Below, piece after piece: positions 28,069 through 37,575 of a stretch of DNA of 64,000 nucleotides. The DNA lies in NCBI RefSeq assembly GCF_008711465.1, contig NZ_VXKQ01000005.1, forward strand, positions 1 to 64,000. The letters are read 5' to 3'. Numbering within the stretch: the stretch's first letter is position 1; each line of letters begins with the position of its first letter. The stretch comes from Francisella sp. SYW-9 (GTDB lineage Bacteria; Pseudomonadota; Gammaproteobacteria; Francisellales; Francisellaceae). The position numbers and the translations under genes were made by a program. Under the pieces are notes generated by a model. That model saw only the letters and a program-made list of their open reading frames with translations. It was not told the origin of the DNA and ran no database searches.

Positions 28069-29091
28069 AATTCTTGAGTTATCCATTAGCTTTTCGATAC
28101 CTACAAAAGCTACGTTAAATATTACAGGGCCAAGAAATATTCCGATAAAGCCAAAAGCCTGGATTCCTCCCATAATACCAATTAATGAAGCAACAAAGCT
28201 AAGCTTGACTTGTTTATTGATAATTTTAGGTTGCATAATATTATCTGTGAAAATATTTAGTGCAAAACCGACGACTAAAATAATGATAGCCTTTGTAGCA
28301 CCATATATTACAAATACAGAAGCAGCTAAAAGTATATAAACAATACCAACCATAAATGGAATCATTGAGGCTATAGCTGAGACAAAAGCAAATAGTATCG
28401 GACTAGGTATAGATATTGCAGAGTAAGTAATTCCCATAATCACTCCAACAAGCATCGCCGTTAAAAATATTGCTAAACTAACTCTACGTGTTGTTATAAT
28501 TGCTGTGGAGATAAAGCTATCACTATCATTAAAGTCTTTTAAAACAACATTTCTAAAAAATTTCTCTACAGTTGTGCCACTTACTAAAAATTGATAGACC
28601 AGTAAGATAGTTATTAAAAAATCCGTTAATAAACTTACAGATGTAGAGCCGATGTATTTGATTGCTGGCAATGCTTGACCAAGGTTTGAAATTATTTTTT
28701 CTTTATCATGCTTGATTGCATTTATAAGCTTATCAAAATGTTGCTGAAGATATTCACCCGCATACGGTATCTTTGCTATCGAAACACTGAGCTGGTTAAA
28801 GGTTTGAGATAAAGACTCAGAGTTTTGTAAATATGAAATAATCTCTGTTATGGCATATGAGATTACTATCAGCATTGGTATAAAAATACATAACAAAATT
28901 CCTACTGCTATAAGAAAGCTACTTTTATGCCTACCAATATGTTTTTCTAGATATACTTGCAAAGGAGCAAGTATTATAGCTAAAAGAGCAGCAAATAAGA
29001 TTGGATAAATAAAGGGATATAGTACCCATATAATTAGTGCTCCAATTAAGCATGTAATACTTAGTTTTTTAATTATCGAATATGATGTCAT
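28066..29091 (-). CDS. AI-2E transporter / PerM family permease
   Basis: A 341-residue inner-membrane protein. It has the family layout: two helices, a long amphipathic region (about 60-150, ISYLQNSESLSQTFNQL and following), then six helices. LVGVIMGITYSAISIPSPILFAFVSAIASMIPF (given as LVGVIMGITYSA and AIASMIPFMVG) and GGIQAFGFIGIFLGPVI are conserved segments. The stop codon and perhaps the last residues come from the abutting IS5 fragment, so the C-terminus may be shortened; loss looks small. Substrate unknown; other members export small solutes or Na+. Confidence 0.82.
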   Translation of the reverse strand: MTSYSIIKKLSITCLIGALIIWVLYPFIYPILFAALLAIILAPLQVYLEKHIGRHKSSFLIAVGILLCIFIPMLIVISYAITEIISYLQNSESLSQTFNQLSVSIAKIPYAGEYLQQHFDKLINAIKHDKEKIISNLGQALPAIKYIGSTSVSLLTDFLITILLVYQFLVSGTTVEKFFRNVVLKDFNDSDSFISTAIITTRRVSLAIFLTAMLVGVIMGITYSAISIPSPILFAFVSAIASMIPFMVGIVYILLAASVFVIYGATKAIIILVVGFALNIFTDNIMQPKIINKQVKLSFVASLIGIMGGIQAFGFIGIFLGPVIFNVAFVGIEKLMDNSRI

Positions 29092-29171
29092 TTTTACACT
29101 AAATAAGATGTGTTTTATATTTTATTAAGGATATCAGTATAGTAGGGCTTGTTAAACTATTTATATTTGAA

Positions 29172-29879
29172 TTACCATTTTTCTTGACGGCCTTGAGCAT
29201 CAAGAAACTTTCCTGAATCTTTAGGCTTAAGTGAGCTTATAAGTTTAGTCATAGCTGTGATACTATCTTCTATCTCAAGAGAAGCATTTTCACCACCCAT
29301 AAAGGTTTTAACCCAGCCAGGACGCAGACTTATAGTTATTATTTCTGGACACTCAGAAGCAAAGGTTTTTGTTAACATATTAAGCGCAGCTTTAGAGATA
29401 CGATATGAATAACCAAAGCCAGCTTTTGTTTGCTCTATGGAGCCAGCTTGACTAGCCATGTTGATAACTACTGGATTTTCTGATTTTAGTAAATTATCCT
29501 TAAAGTTATGTATAAGGTAGAATGCTCCTAAACAGTTAGTTTGAAAAGCATCATTTATCCAGCTAGGATCAGTATTTGATATACTTATCCTCTTATGATG
29601 CTCTGGATAAATTCCTGCATTATTGATTAAGATATCAAGGGGATTATCTTTGTATTTTTGAAATAGTTGTTGTTGTTCTTTTGAGTTAGTAACATCGAGC
29701 TTTTCTATACAAAGCTTTTTATATTTTTCGGAAAGTTTATTTAGATTATTAGCTTTAGCTGGGTTACGACAAGTTGCAATTACATAGAAGCCATTTTCTA
29801 AGTAATACTCAACGAAACCAAGTCCTATACCTCTACTTGCTCCAGTTACTAAAACAGTTTTTTGTGAAGGGTTTGACAT
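29172..29879 (-). CDS. Short-chain dehydrogenase/reductase
   Basis: A 235-residue classical SDR. VTGASRGIGLGF is the T-G-x3-G-x-G cofactor motif, INNAGIYP the N-N-A-G motif, VINMASQAGS holds the catalytic Ser strand, and YRISKAALNML the Y-x3-K pair (preceded by GYS). RPGWVKTFMGG follows as in the C-factor/sniffer-like subgroup. It would reduce a carbonyl with NAD(P)H; substrate unknown. Single gene between a permease and a small secreted protein gene. Confidence 0.87.
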   Translation of the reverse strand: MSNPSQKTVLVTGASRGIGLGFVEYYLENGFYVIATCRNPAKANNLNKLSEKYKKLCIEKLDVTNSKEQQQLFQKYKDNPLDILINNAGIYPEHHKRISISNTDPSWINDAFQTNCLGAFYLIHNFKDNLLKSENPVVINMASQAGSIEQTKAGFGYSYRISKAALNMLTKTFASECPEIITISLRPGWVKTFMGGENASLEIEDSITAMTKLISSLKPKDSGKFLDAQGRQEKW

Positions 29880-29951
29880 ATTGGTTTACAAATTAATCTA
29901 GTTATAAATTGTATCGTACCATCTATTATAGATCAGTAAAGAAATCAAAAA

Positions 29952-30230
29952 TTAGCTATTTGCTTTTGAGTATTTTTGAGCTTTTTGTTTCTTTGGTAGA
30001 TTATCTTTACTGTGTTTGTTTCTAAATTCTTTAAGATCATCTTTAGACATATTACTAGCAAACTGTTTTCTTTCATTTTTATTCATGTTTTTATATTGTT
30101 GAGGTGTGGTTTTAAAGTCTTGTAGAGTTTGAGCTCTTTGGCTTGCGTTAGAATGTTTAGGAGGCTTAGCAAAAGCTAATGAGCTTAATCCAACAATTAA
30201 GCCAAGTACAATTATTAATATTTTTTTCAT
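29952..30230 (-). CDS. Small basic secreted protein, 92 aa
   Basis: Signal peptide MKKILIIVLGLIVGLSSLAFA (cleavage after residue 21) and a very basic, helix-forming mature region of 71 residues rich in Lys, Asn and Gln (QRAQTLQDFKTTPQQYKNMN and NERKQFASNMSKDDLKEF), ending KKQKAQKYSKANS. The pattern of repeated F/Y-K/R pairs recalls DUF3106 or similar periplasmic helical proteins, but I cannot assign a family. Strong SD-like AAGGAAAAAA upstream. Probably periplasmic. Confidence 0.65.
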   Translation of the reverse strand: MKKILIIVLGLIVGLSSLAFAKPPKHSNASQRAQTLQDFKTTPQQYKNMNKNERKQFASNMSKDDLKEFRNKHSKDNLPKKQKAQKYSKANS

Positions 30231-30388
30231 ATTTTTTCCTTATAAGTCTTATCAAAATACCTTGGTAGGAGTTTTTATTATATCTAACTTAATACTTTTA
30301 AATAGGGTTTAAATAAATATTAGCAAAAGATTTTTCTTTAGTTTGCTAACTTTAATATATAAAGATGATATGAGAAAGAAATAGTTTT

Positions 30389-30829
30389 TTATATCAGATA
30401 ACAATTATCTTTTGCCTTTTGAGTTAGAGTAGATGCTGTTGTTATTGGTAACTCAACAGCGCCAGCACCTGCGCCTATAACTGCTCCTAAAATAACAGCG
30501 CCACCTATTTGCAATGGTTGTATAAATTGATTATCGCTTAAGCCGCCACTATCAAACATCATTGGAGACATCATAGCTCCTCCTGCTATTCCTGCTAGCA
30601 GGCCTACAGGTACCATTAAGATAGTTCCTACACTTATACCAATTAAAGAGATAGGGCTCATAAGAGTAGTTGATAACGTATTACAGTTTTTTGGTTGTTC
30701 GTGATTTTCACTTTCTAATGTTTTTAGTACTGGGTGATTTATATTTTTATTTTCTGATAAAGAATACCCCATATTGATAGCTAGGAGTAATATTGTAAGA
30801 TTTAAGAATAAGGTTATTTTTTTAATCAT
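30389..30829 (-). CDS. Exported glycine-rich protein, 146 aa
   Basis: N-terminal signal segment (IKKITLFLNLTILLLAINMGYS). Two hydrophobic Gly/Ala-rich stretches follow, LIGISVGTILMVPVGLLAG and LQIGGAVILGAVIGAGAGA, like glycine-zipper membrane segments. Two Cys (NCNTL and DNCYLI, near the C-terminus). No named family recognised. It may be an outer- or inner-membrane associated protein. Alone, upstream of the sucCD pair on the same strand but separated by its own gap. Confidence 0.55.
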   Translation of the reverse strand: MIKKITLFLNLTILLLAINMGYSLSENKNINHPVLKTLESENHEQPKNCNTLSTTLMSPISLIGISVGTILMVPVGLLAGIAGGAMMSPMMFDSGGLSDNQFIQPLQIGGAVILGAVIGAGAGAVELPITTASTLTQKAKDNCYLI

Positions 30830-30944
30830 AATTTAAAATAATAAGTTATTAACTTAGATTAAGTTATATTATCACTTTAAATTAGATTTTTGGAAATTAT
30901 AAAATTGAAATATAAGTAAAGAAAAAATATTTAGAAAATAAAAA

Positions 30945-31817
30945 TTACCAACCAGTAACTTCTTTAAGTTTAGAACCTAATTCAGCAGGTGATCTAGTGT
31001 AAGCAATACCAGCAGCTTCAAATGCAGCGAATTTTTCATCAGCTGTACCTTTACCGCCAGAGATAATAGCACCAGCATGACCCATACGCTTTCCTGGAGG
31101 AGCTGTAACACCAGCAATATAGCCGATAACAGGCTTAGTTACATTGTGCTTGATATATTCAGCAGCTTCTTCTTCAGCAGTACCGCCAATCTCACCGATT
31201 AGGATTATAGCTTCTGTTTGAGGATCGTTCTCTAGAAGTTTTAAAGCTTCGATTTGATTCATACCAGGGATTGGATCTCCACCTATACCAATACAAGTAG
31301 ACTGACCAAAGCCTAATTTAGTAGTTTGAGCAACTGCTTCATAAGTTAAAGTACCAGAACGAGAGATAATGCCAACTCTACCAGGTTGGTGAATATGACC
31401 AGGCATAATACCGATCTTACATTCACCTGGAGTGATAACACCAGGGCAGTTAGGACCAACTACTTGTACATCTTTACCTTTTAAGTATTCTTTAACTACT
31501 AGCATATCTAGAGTTGGAACACCTTCTGTAATGATTACAACTAGCTTAACACCAGAATCAATAGCTTCAATAGCCGAATCTTTTACAAATGGAGCTGGCA
31601 CATAGATTACAGATGCATCAGCACCAGTAGCTTTTACAGCTTCTTCCATTGTGTTAAAAACTGGTCTATCTAGGTGAGTTTGACCACCTTTACCAGGAGT
31701 TACACCACCTACGATGTTTGTACCATAAGCAATAGCTTGCTCTGAGTGGAAAGTACCGTTTTTACCAGTAAAACCTTGTACTAAAACTTTTGTATTTTTA
31801 TCAATTAATACGCTCAT
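30945..31817 (-). CDS. sucD: Succinate-CoA ligase, alpha subunit
   Basis: SucD, 290 residues, binds CoA and carries the phosphohistidine of succinyl-CoA synthetase in the citric acid cycle. [19 protein letters not shown] is the CoA-binding Rossmann start, [13 protein letters not shown] and [13 protein letters not shown] are central signatures, [11 protein letters not shown] follows, and [20 protein letters not shown] carries the active-site His. Second gene of sucCD, 31 nt after sucC. Confidence 0.97.
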   Translation of the reverse strand: MSVLIDKNTKVLVQGFTGKNGTFHSEQAIAYGTNIVGGVTPGKGGQTHLDRPVFNTMEEAVKATGADASVIYVPAPFVKDSAIEAIDSGVKLVVIITEGVPTLDMLVVKEYLKGKDVQVVGPNCPGVITPGECKIGIMPGHIHQPGRVGIISRSGTLTYEAVAQTTKLGFGQSTCIGIGGDPIPGMNQIEALKLLENDPQTEAIILIGEIGGTAEEEAAEYIKHNVTKPVIGYIAGVTAPPGKRMGHAGAIISGGKGTADEKFAAFEAAGIAYTRSPAELGSKLKEVTGW

Positions 31818-31848
31818 TATTTAATATCCTTTTAACTGTTTTAATTTA

Positions 31849-33012
31849 TTAACCTAGTGATTTTACAACTTTATCAGCAGCATCAGCTAAACCATCAGCA
31901 GGGATAAGCTTAAGACCAGAAGAAGCTAATATTTCAGCACCTTTTTCTGCATTGTTACCTTCTAGGCGTACAACTACTGGTACAGTTACATTCACTTCTT
32001 TCACAGCATCGATGATTGCTTCTGCGATCATGTCACAACGCACAATACCACCAAAGATATTAATCAAAACAGCTTTTACATTTTCATCATCTAGGATTAG
32101 TTTGAAAGCTTCTATTACTCTTGCTTTAGTAGCACCACCACCTACATCTAGGAAGTTAGCAGGCTTACCACCGTATAATTGGATGATATCCATAGTAGCC
32201 ATTGCAAGACCAGCACCGTTTACCATACAACCGATGTTACCTTCAAGAGCTACATAGTTTAGCTCATATTCAGAAGCTTTAAGCTCTTTAGCATTCTCTT
32301 GAGACTTATCTCTTAGAGCTAATAATTTAGGGTGTCTATAAAGAGCGTTTGAATCAAGGTTGATTTTACCATCAACACAAACGATATCACCATTTTCTCT
32401 TACAGCAAGAGGGTTGATTTCAAATAAAGCAAAATCACATTCAACAAAAGCTTTGTAAGCGCCTAACATAGTCTTAACAAAATCGTTAATCTGCTTGCCT
32501 TCTAGACCTAGTTTAAAAGCTACTTCACGAGCTTGGAATGGCTGAAGACCAACTAATGGATCAACTTCTACTTTAAGAATTTTTTCAGGTGAGTTGTGAG
32601 CAACTTCTTCAATATCTACACCACCTTCAGTTGAAGCCATGAAAGTCACTTTACGGCTGGATCTATCAACTACAGCACCTAAATATAATTCACGAGTTAC
32701 AGGGTAAACATCTTCAAAAACACCTACAGAGTTAACTGGTTGACCTTCTGCATCTGTTTGGAATGTCACAAGATTTGTACCAATGAGGCTCTCAGCTACT
32801 TCACGAGCTTCTTGAGATGATTTAACAACTTTAACACCACCAGCTTTACCACGACCACCAGCATGTACTTGAGCTTTAATTACCGCAAATTTGCCACCGA
32901 TTTGGTCAAATGCTTGAGCAGCTTCATTAGGGTTGTGAGCTACAATACCTTTTTGAACTTTTAGACCATAGCTTTCTAAAAGATCTTTAGCTTGATATTC
33001 ATGTAAGTTCAT
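31849..33012 (-). CDS. sucC: Succinate-CoA ligase, beta subunit
   Basis: SucC, 387 residues, the ADP-forming beta subunit with an ATP-grasp domain. [17 protein letters not shown] is the standard start, [15 protein letters not shown] is the nucleotide-binding loop, [13 protein letters not shown] a metal-binding strand, and [25 protein letters not shown] and [10 protein letters not shown] form the C-terminal CoA-ligase domain. First gene of a sucC-sucD operon; more G+C-rich and with stronger codon bias than neighbours, as expected for a highly expressed central enzyme. Confidence 0.97.
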   Translation of the reverse strand: MNLHEYQAKDLLESYGLKVQKGIVAHNPNEAAQAFDQIGGKFAVIKAQVHAGGRGKAGGVKVVKSSQEAREVAESLIGTNLVTFQTDAEGQPVNSVGVFEDVYPVTRELYLGAVVDRSSRKVTFMASTEGGVDIEEVAHNSPEKILKVEVDPLVGLQPFQAREVAFKLGLEGKQINDFVKTMLGAYKAFVECDFALFEINPLAVRENGDIVCVDGKINLDSNALYRHPKLLALRDKSQENAKELKASEYELNYVALEGNIGCMVNGAGLAMATMDIIQLYGGKPANFLDVGGGATKARVIEAFKLILDDENVKAVLINIFGGIVRCDMIAEAIIDAVKEVNVTVPVVVRLEGNNAEKGAEILASSGLKLIPADGLADAADKVVKSLG

Positions 33013-33426
33013 CGATTTTCTTCCTTATTTGATCGTTTGACGAAAATTTGTAAATAACAGGTAAAATAATAACGTATTTGCTTTGTTTTTTCTAATAAAA
33101 AAGCAGCATATAAGTTCAATTAAGCTGAGGTTTTATTCTAAGCATCAATATTACCTATTTAGAGTATTGTATGGTATTTATTTTGTTCTTGCAAATAGCT
33201 ATGTTTCTTATGCGGATAATAACTATATTTTTAGAAATTTATTATTTAAATAAACAGCTAAAATTTATTTATTAGATTTATGAAATAAGTTAAATAATCA
33301 CGCTATTGGCATAAATGGTTACATTTAGGTTATCTTTTTCAGATAAAAATACTATTTTAATATTTTGATTTTCCTATAATATGATAATGTTAGTTTAGTA
33401 AGTTTAAAAAAATAAGGTACATAAAA
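33013..33426. other. Divergent intergenic region
   Basis: About 410 AT-rich bases between sucC (minus) and the next plus-strand gene. It must hold promoters for both directions. I see no open frame, RNA gene or clear hairpin. Confidence 0.5.
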
Positions 33427-35379
33427 ATGTTTGGTTATATATTTGATAAGATAAAATCGACTATTTTTTCAAAAATTACGCCATTTCAATTGCTCCTAAC
33501 ATCATTGTTTGCATTTGTATTTGGGTTTGTTCCGGGAATATCATATTCACCTTTATTATTTATAGGGGTGTTGTTCTTAGTTATTATTCTTAGAATCAAT
33601 ATAGGCGTATTTATATTTATTTCGATAATAGCGAAAGCTCTTTCATTTATTTTGGAGGTAGTTAGCTTTTCATTTGGTCAGTTTTTACTTGATGGATTTA
33701 CACAACCTATATTTAAGAGTTTAGTCAACACTCCAGTTATAGCATATGCTGGTTTTGATTATTATCTTGTCACAGGGGCGTTTGTATTTTCGGTTATCTT
33801 AGGTCTAATTTTCGGGGTTATTATTGCAAAGATATATAAGAAAATAGTTGCAAAAATGTCTGTAGTTCAAACAGGATCAGAGTTATATAACCGTATTACA
33901 AAAAACTTTTTTGTGAAAATAGCTAGTTGGATTTTCTTAGGCAAGAATGTCGCAAAAATCGACTGGGTTAAAATGAAGAATCGTAAATTTAGACAACCTT
34001 TTAGAATAACAGGTGTTATTTTGGTTGCATTGATTATTGTAGCTATATCCTATGCTCCACAGATTCTAGAGACTTCATTAGTATCAAATATCATTAAGCA
34101 ACAGTTGACCAAAGCAAATGGGGCTACTGTTGACTATAGTTCTTTAAAATTAAACTTAAGTGATGCAAGACTTAAGATAACAGGCTTAGGAGCTGCAGAT
34201 CCTGCAGATCTTAATAAAGATAGGTTCTATGCTAAATCTATTAGTGCTAGTATAAATATCTCAAATCTACTAACTAGACAGATAGCATTAAAAGATGTTG
34301 TTGTTGAGGGAGTATCTCTAGATAAGCAAAGAGAGTCCAAAGGAGAGTTATATATTAATACTATTAAACCCGCACCAAAAGAAGAGTCTCCAAAAACTTC
34401 TGAAGAAGCTAAGAAGCAAGCTTTTGATAATATCAAAAAAATAAGTGGTGACTTACAGCAAGTTGACTTACAACAGTTAAAAGATAATGCTAAAGAAGTT
34501 AAAGATGTTGCTAGTAATATAAAAGAAGCTGTAGAGTTTTTATCAAGCTTTAGATCAAATCAAACTAAAGTTACAGACTCTCAAGTTAGACAGCAGATTA
34601 TTACGCCTAAAGAGCAAGCACAAGTTTATGGCTATGCAAATGTTAGAAATGAGAGCTTACGTGATAAGTACCCTAATTTTGTAGTTCAAAATATTGATGT
34701 TAAAGACTATAAAGATGGCGATACTTTATATAACGCAATTATTACTAATATATCTACAAATCCAGAGTTGCTAGCAAAACCTACTACAGTTGATATTAAA
34801 TCGACAAATAATAAAAACCTTGATGTTGGTGTAGTTATTTCTAATAAGCCTAATGTTGATAATACTGTTAGATTTAATTTAGCTAATGTAGCTGGTGATG
34901 CTATAAAAGGTTTAACTATCCAAGGTGTTGGCTTAGATGCTGATAGTTTAGATATCTCTGGTAATGGAACTTGGCAGTTTAGCGGGGTTAGAAATGTAAA
35001 CTTTGATATCCCATTACAGTTAGATTTTAAAAATGTAGGTATCAACTTCAATCAATTCAAGCAAAAAGTTTCTGATTTAACTTTAAAAGGTGTTATATCT
35101 GGTGACTTAAATGGTGTTAGATTTGGTTTAGATACATCTTCTTTGAAAAATTTAGTAAGTGTTGATACTGTGAAAAACACAGCTTCACAAGTAGCTAAGC
35201 AAGCCGGATTGGATAAAAAAGCTCAACAATTTTTAGATAATACTAAAATAAATGGTAAATCCATAAGTAACATAAGCGTAAATGGTAAGTCAATAAAAGA
35301 TTTAAATGCTCAAGATATAAAAAATTTGAATCCTCAAGATGTCAAAAACATAGCATCTAGTTTTGGAGTTCAAATCTAA
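33427..35379 (+). CDS. Fused TIGR03546-TIGR03545-like membrane protein (AsmA-like)
   Basis: A 650-residue protein of two parts. Residues 1-165 have about four hydrophobic segments (ITPFQLLLTSLFAFVFGFVPG, then LLFIGVLFLVIILRINIGVF and others), like TIGR03546. After a cytoplasmic loop a further helix (residues 198-215, ITGVILVALIIVAISYAPQI) anchors a large periplasmic part with AsmA/DUF748-like strands (VDYSSLKLNLSDARLKITGL, IALKDVVVEGVSLD, DIKSTNNKNLDVGVVI) and a helical insert around 325-375, like TIGR03545. In most bacteria with this pair the two are separate neighbouring genes. It ends with degenerate repeats (NGKSISNISVNGKSIKDLN...). Possibly envelope lipid or outer-membrane biogenesis. 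Confidence 0.65.
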   Translation: MFGYIFDKIKSTIFSKITPFQLLLTSLFAFVFGFVPGISYSPLLFIGVLFLVIILRINIGVFIFISIIAKALSFILEVVSFSFGQFLLDGFTQPIFKSLVNTPVIAYAGFDYYLVTGAFVFSVILGLIFGVIIAKIYKKIVAKMSVVQTGSELYNRITKNFFVKIASWIFLGKNVAKIDWVKMKNRKFRQPFRITGVILVALIIVAISYAPQILETSLVSNIIKQQLTKANGATVDYSSLKLNLSDARLKITGLGAADPADLNKDRFYAKSISASINISNLLTRQIALKDVVVEGVSLDKQRESKGELYINTIKPAPKEESPKTSEEAKKQAFDNIKKISGDLQQVDLQQLKDNAKEVKDVASNIKEAVEFLSSFRSNQTKVTDSQVRQQIITPKEQAQVYGYANVRNESLRDKYPNFVVQNIDVKDYKDGDTLYNAIITNISTNPELLAKPTTVDIKSTNNKNLDVGVVISNKPNVDNTVRFNLANVAGDAIKGLTIQGVGLDADSLDISGNGTWQFSGVRNVNFDIPLQLDFKNVGINFNQFKQKVSDLTLKGVISGDLNGVRFGLDTSSLKNLVSVDTVKNTASQVAKQAGLDKKAQQFLDNTKINGKSISNISVNGKSIKDLNAQDIKNLNPQDVKNIASSFGVQI

Positions 35380-35688
35380 AACCATATTCTTTAAGATTTT
35401 TCTAAATAAAAAATTGTATAAATCTTATCATTTTCTTCAAAATATGCTGAAAGTGTATTTTTTTTACTGATTTATTATTCCTAAATAATTTAATTTGAAT
35501 TAGACTTATATCAAGGTATTTTTTTTATAAATTTGCTGCTTAAAATTTTGCATGATTTTCTATAGTTGAGTATGATTTTTATTAAAGATCGTTTATTTAC
35601 TGTAGACCTTCTAGCTATTGAGTGTAAATAATAGTTAAAATAATAATAGTTAAAATTAATATGTAAGAGATATTTTAGGAGACATTAA
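35380..35688. other. Intergenic region
   Basis: About 310 AT-rich bases with no gene. Near its end AATAGTTAAAAT occurs twice in tandem (35630-35656), possibly part of the promoter of the lipoprotein gene. Confidence 0.45.
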
Positions 35689-36459
35689 ATGAAGAAAGTA
35701 TTGGCAGCTATTTTAGGAATTTCAGCATTAGTGCTATCAAGCTGTTCAGCTAATCAAGAACTTAAAACAAATAATAAGCATAGTGTTGGTGTTCAAAGAC
35801 CTATTGATTATGCTAGAGTTATAGCTATTCCTGCAGTTGTAAATGAGCTGTTAAATGATGAGATGACTCCTACAATAGGACCTAAAGATGCTAAGAAAGC
35901 AGTGATTGTTTTTTATGACTATGGTTGTTATAGATGTACGAAAAGTTATTCAAAGATGGTTAAGCTGGTAAGTGAAGAGCCTAATGTGAAGTTTATATTT
36001 AAAGCTTATCCATCGTCATTGAGAGCTAATAATAAAGTTCCTAACTATGCATCATTAATTGCTAACGAATCATATTTGCAAGGTGGTCCTCAATTATTCG
36101 CAGAATATAATAAAGTTATATATGGTCAGCGTGAAGCAAATGGTAAGTTAACAATTCAAGATGTTGATAATGCGATTAAAAAACTAGATATTGCTGCAGA
36201 TAAACCTAGGCTTAAACGACAAGCAGAGAAAGAAGAGCTAAAAACTAAAAGAGTTGCTAAGTTAATAGGTTTCACAGGACCTTCTTCGTATATCGTCTTA
36301 CCAACAGCACTTGCAAAAATGAATGCTGAACAGTTGGAGACTCATGTTGATCAAATATCTGTTATAGCTATCAAAGACACAGGTAATGCTGATGATTATC
36401 ATAAGTTAATTAATCAAAGTATGAACAAGATAAGAACAGAATTAAAGAAGATAAAATAA
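35689..36459 (+). CDS. DsbA-like thioredoxin-fold lipoprotein
   Basis: A 256-residue lipoprotein: signal peptide KKVLAAILGISALVLSSC with Cys19 in the lipobox LSSC. The mature protein has a DsbA/DsbC-like thioredoxin fold: AVIVFYDYGCYRCTKSY provides the redox C-x-x-C (CYRC), a helical insert follows, and TGPSSYIVLP near residue 205 supplies the cis-Pro loop region. C-Y-R-C differs from the CPHC of DsbA. It would act on disulfides at the periplasmic face of the membrane. Francisella is known for DsbA-family lipoproteins that matter for surface and virulence proteins; this is a separate member. Single gene. Confidence 0.8.
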   Translation: MKKVLAAILGISALVLSSCSANQELKTNNKHSVGVQRPIDYARVIAIPAVVNELLNDEMTPTIGPKDAKKAVIVFYDYGCYRCTKSYSKMVKLVSEEPNVKFIFKAYPSSLRANNKVPNYASLIANESYLQGGPQLFAEYNKVIYGQREANGKLTIQDVDNAIKKLDIAADKPRLKRQAEKEELKTKRVAKLIGFTGPSSYIVLPTALAKMNAEQLETHVDQISVIAIKDTGNADDYHKLINQSMNKIRTELKKIK

Positions 36460-36482
36460 TAGGTTAAATTATAAATATAAAT

Positions 36483-36917
36483 CTATCTGCGACCTCCACC
36501 TCTTATTCCTACTCCTACTTTCATTACATGGCTTAGATTTCCAAATTGATTTGAGTTAATAAATTTATGATTTGCTTGGTTAAAGTATCTTCGTCCATGA
36601 TTATTGTACCCATACCATCCGTAAGGAAAATAGTCATAATCATAAGGAAGATATTCATTATTATATATAGAGTTATTATATCCTTCAGGGGATTGATCGG
36701 GGTAATAACTAGGTGTCATATTATAATTATTGATAGTTCTATTTTCTTGAGCTTTAGAATTAACGGTATTTATGCTACCTAATTTAACTTTCTTAGCTTC
36801 TTTACTTTTAATATTTGAAAAGGATGCTATTCCATTAGTGTTAGTTTCATATACTGCCCCCATACAGAGACAAAATGAACAAGTGGAAATAGTAACAGAT
36901 AGTGCTAGTTTATGCAT
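36483..36917 (-). CDS. Exported Tyr/Asn-rich protein, 144 aa
   Basis: From ATG 36917 (AGAGGA upstream) the protein begins MHKLALSVTISTCSFCLCMG, a signal segment with three Cys. The mature part is low-complexity in Asn, Tyr, Ser and Gly: TPSYYPDQSPEGYNNSIYNN and YLPYDYDYFPYGWYGYNNHG, ending in GVGIRGGGRR. No family recognised. An in-frame ATG at 36944 would add nine residues and bury the signal peptide. Surface or periplasmic protein is likely. Confidence 0.55.
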   Translation of the reverse strand: MHKLALSVTISTCSFCLCMGAVYETNTNGIASFSNIKSKEAKKVKLGSINTVNSKAQENRTINNYNMTPSYYPDQSPEGYNNSIYNNEYLPYDYDYFPYGWYGYNNHGRRYFNQANHKFINSNQFGNLSHVMKVGVGIRGGGRR

Positions 36918-36960
36918 AAAATCCTCTTTTGTATATTTATTCATTGTTTAAAGTTAGTTT

Positions 36961-37416
36961 TCATAATTTATTGTATATACTGTTAAATTTTGATTTATTC
37001 CTCCATAAATAGAACCTTACATGAATAAATCCTTTTATACATTCAAACACTATAAAGTGAAGGTATATAAGAACTGATATGGTAAAAATTTTTTCAAAAG
37101 GTCCTACAGTATGTAAAAGCATATTTGTAAAATGGAGATAAATGACAACCATAATTAAGAATAAGGTTATAAGAAGGTTTAATATGTTAGGTATGCCTTT
37201 GTCTATGTATGCCTTCTTAGAGACATTATAGATAATCTGGCCCTTTATTTTATCTTTATATTCAATACCGTAAATTAAGAGTATATCTTCCTTTTTTATT
37301 TCATTTTTCTTTAGTTTATGTTTGTTTATTTCTATAGAGTTTTTTTCAAAGGTGATTTTAGTTGACTTAGTTTCTCTAACTTCTTTTAGTAATATTTTAT
37401 ATCTTTTCCAAAACAT
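36961..37416 (-). CDS. Small membrane protein, 151 aa
   Basis: N-terminal basic and charged domain (residues 1-80; ITFEKNSIEINKHKLKKNEI looks like a PH-like beta strand pair) and two hydrophobic helices (about 80-100, NLLITLFLIMVVIYLHF, and 108-125, IFTISVLIYLHFIVFECI). The layout recalls YcxB-like proteins, but similarity is only general. No neighbours with a clear link. Hypothetical protein with good coding character. Confidence 0.5.
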   Translation of the reverse strand: MFWKRYKILLKEVRETKSTKITFEKNSIEINKHKLKKNEIKKEDILLIYGIEYKDKIKGQIIYNVSKKAYIDKGIPNILNLLITLFLIMVVIYLHFTNMLLHTVGPFEKIFTISVLIYLHFIVFECIKGFIHVRFYLWRNKSKFNSIYNKL

Positions 37417-37575
37417 CTCTGTATTAACACTCTTGTAATGTTCCTATAGTTTATTTTATCTCTTTATACAAAAATTTGGCATTAAAAATTTGAACTATTA
37501 TTAATTTTTTATATATTTAGCTATTAATTATTGATAATATAAATGGTGAGAATAATGATTCACTAACTAGCGAGG

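Noticed and set aside
30945-33012. sucCD as horizontally acquired because of different base composition
   Set aside because: The difference is what strong codon bias in a highly expressed core gene pair would give.
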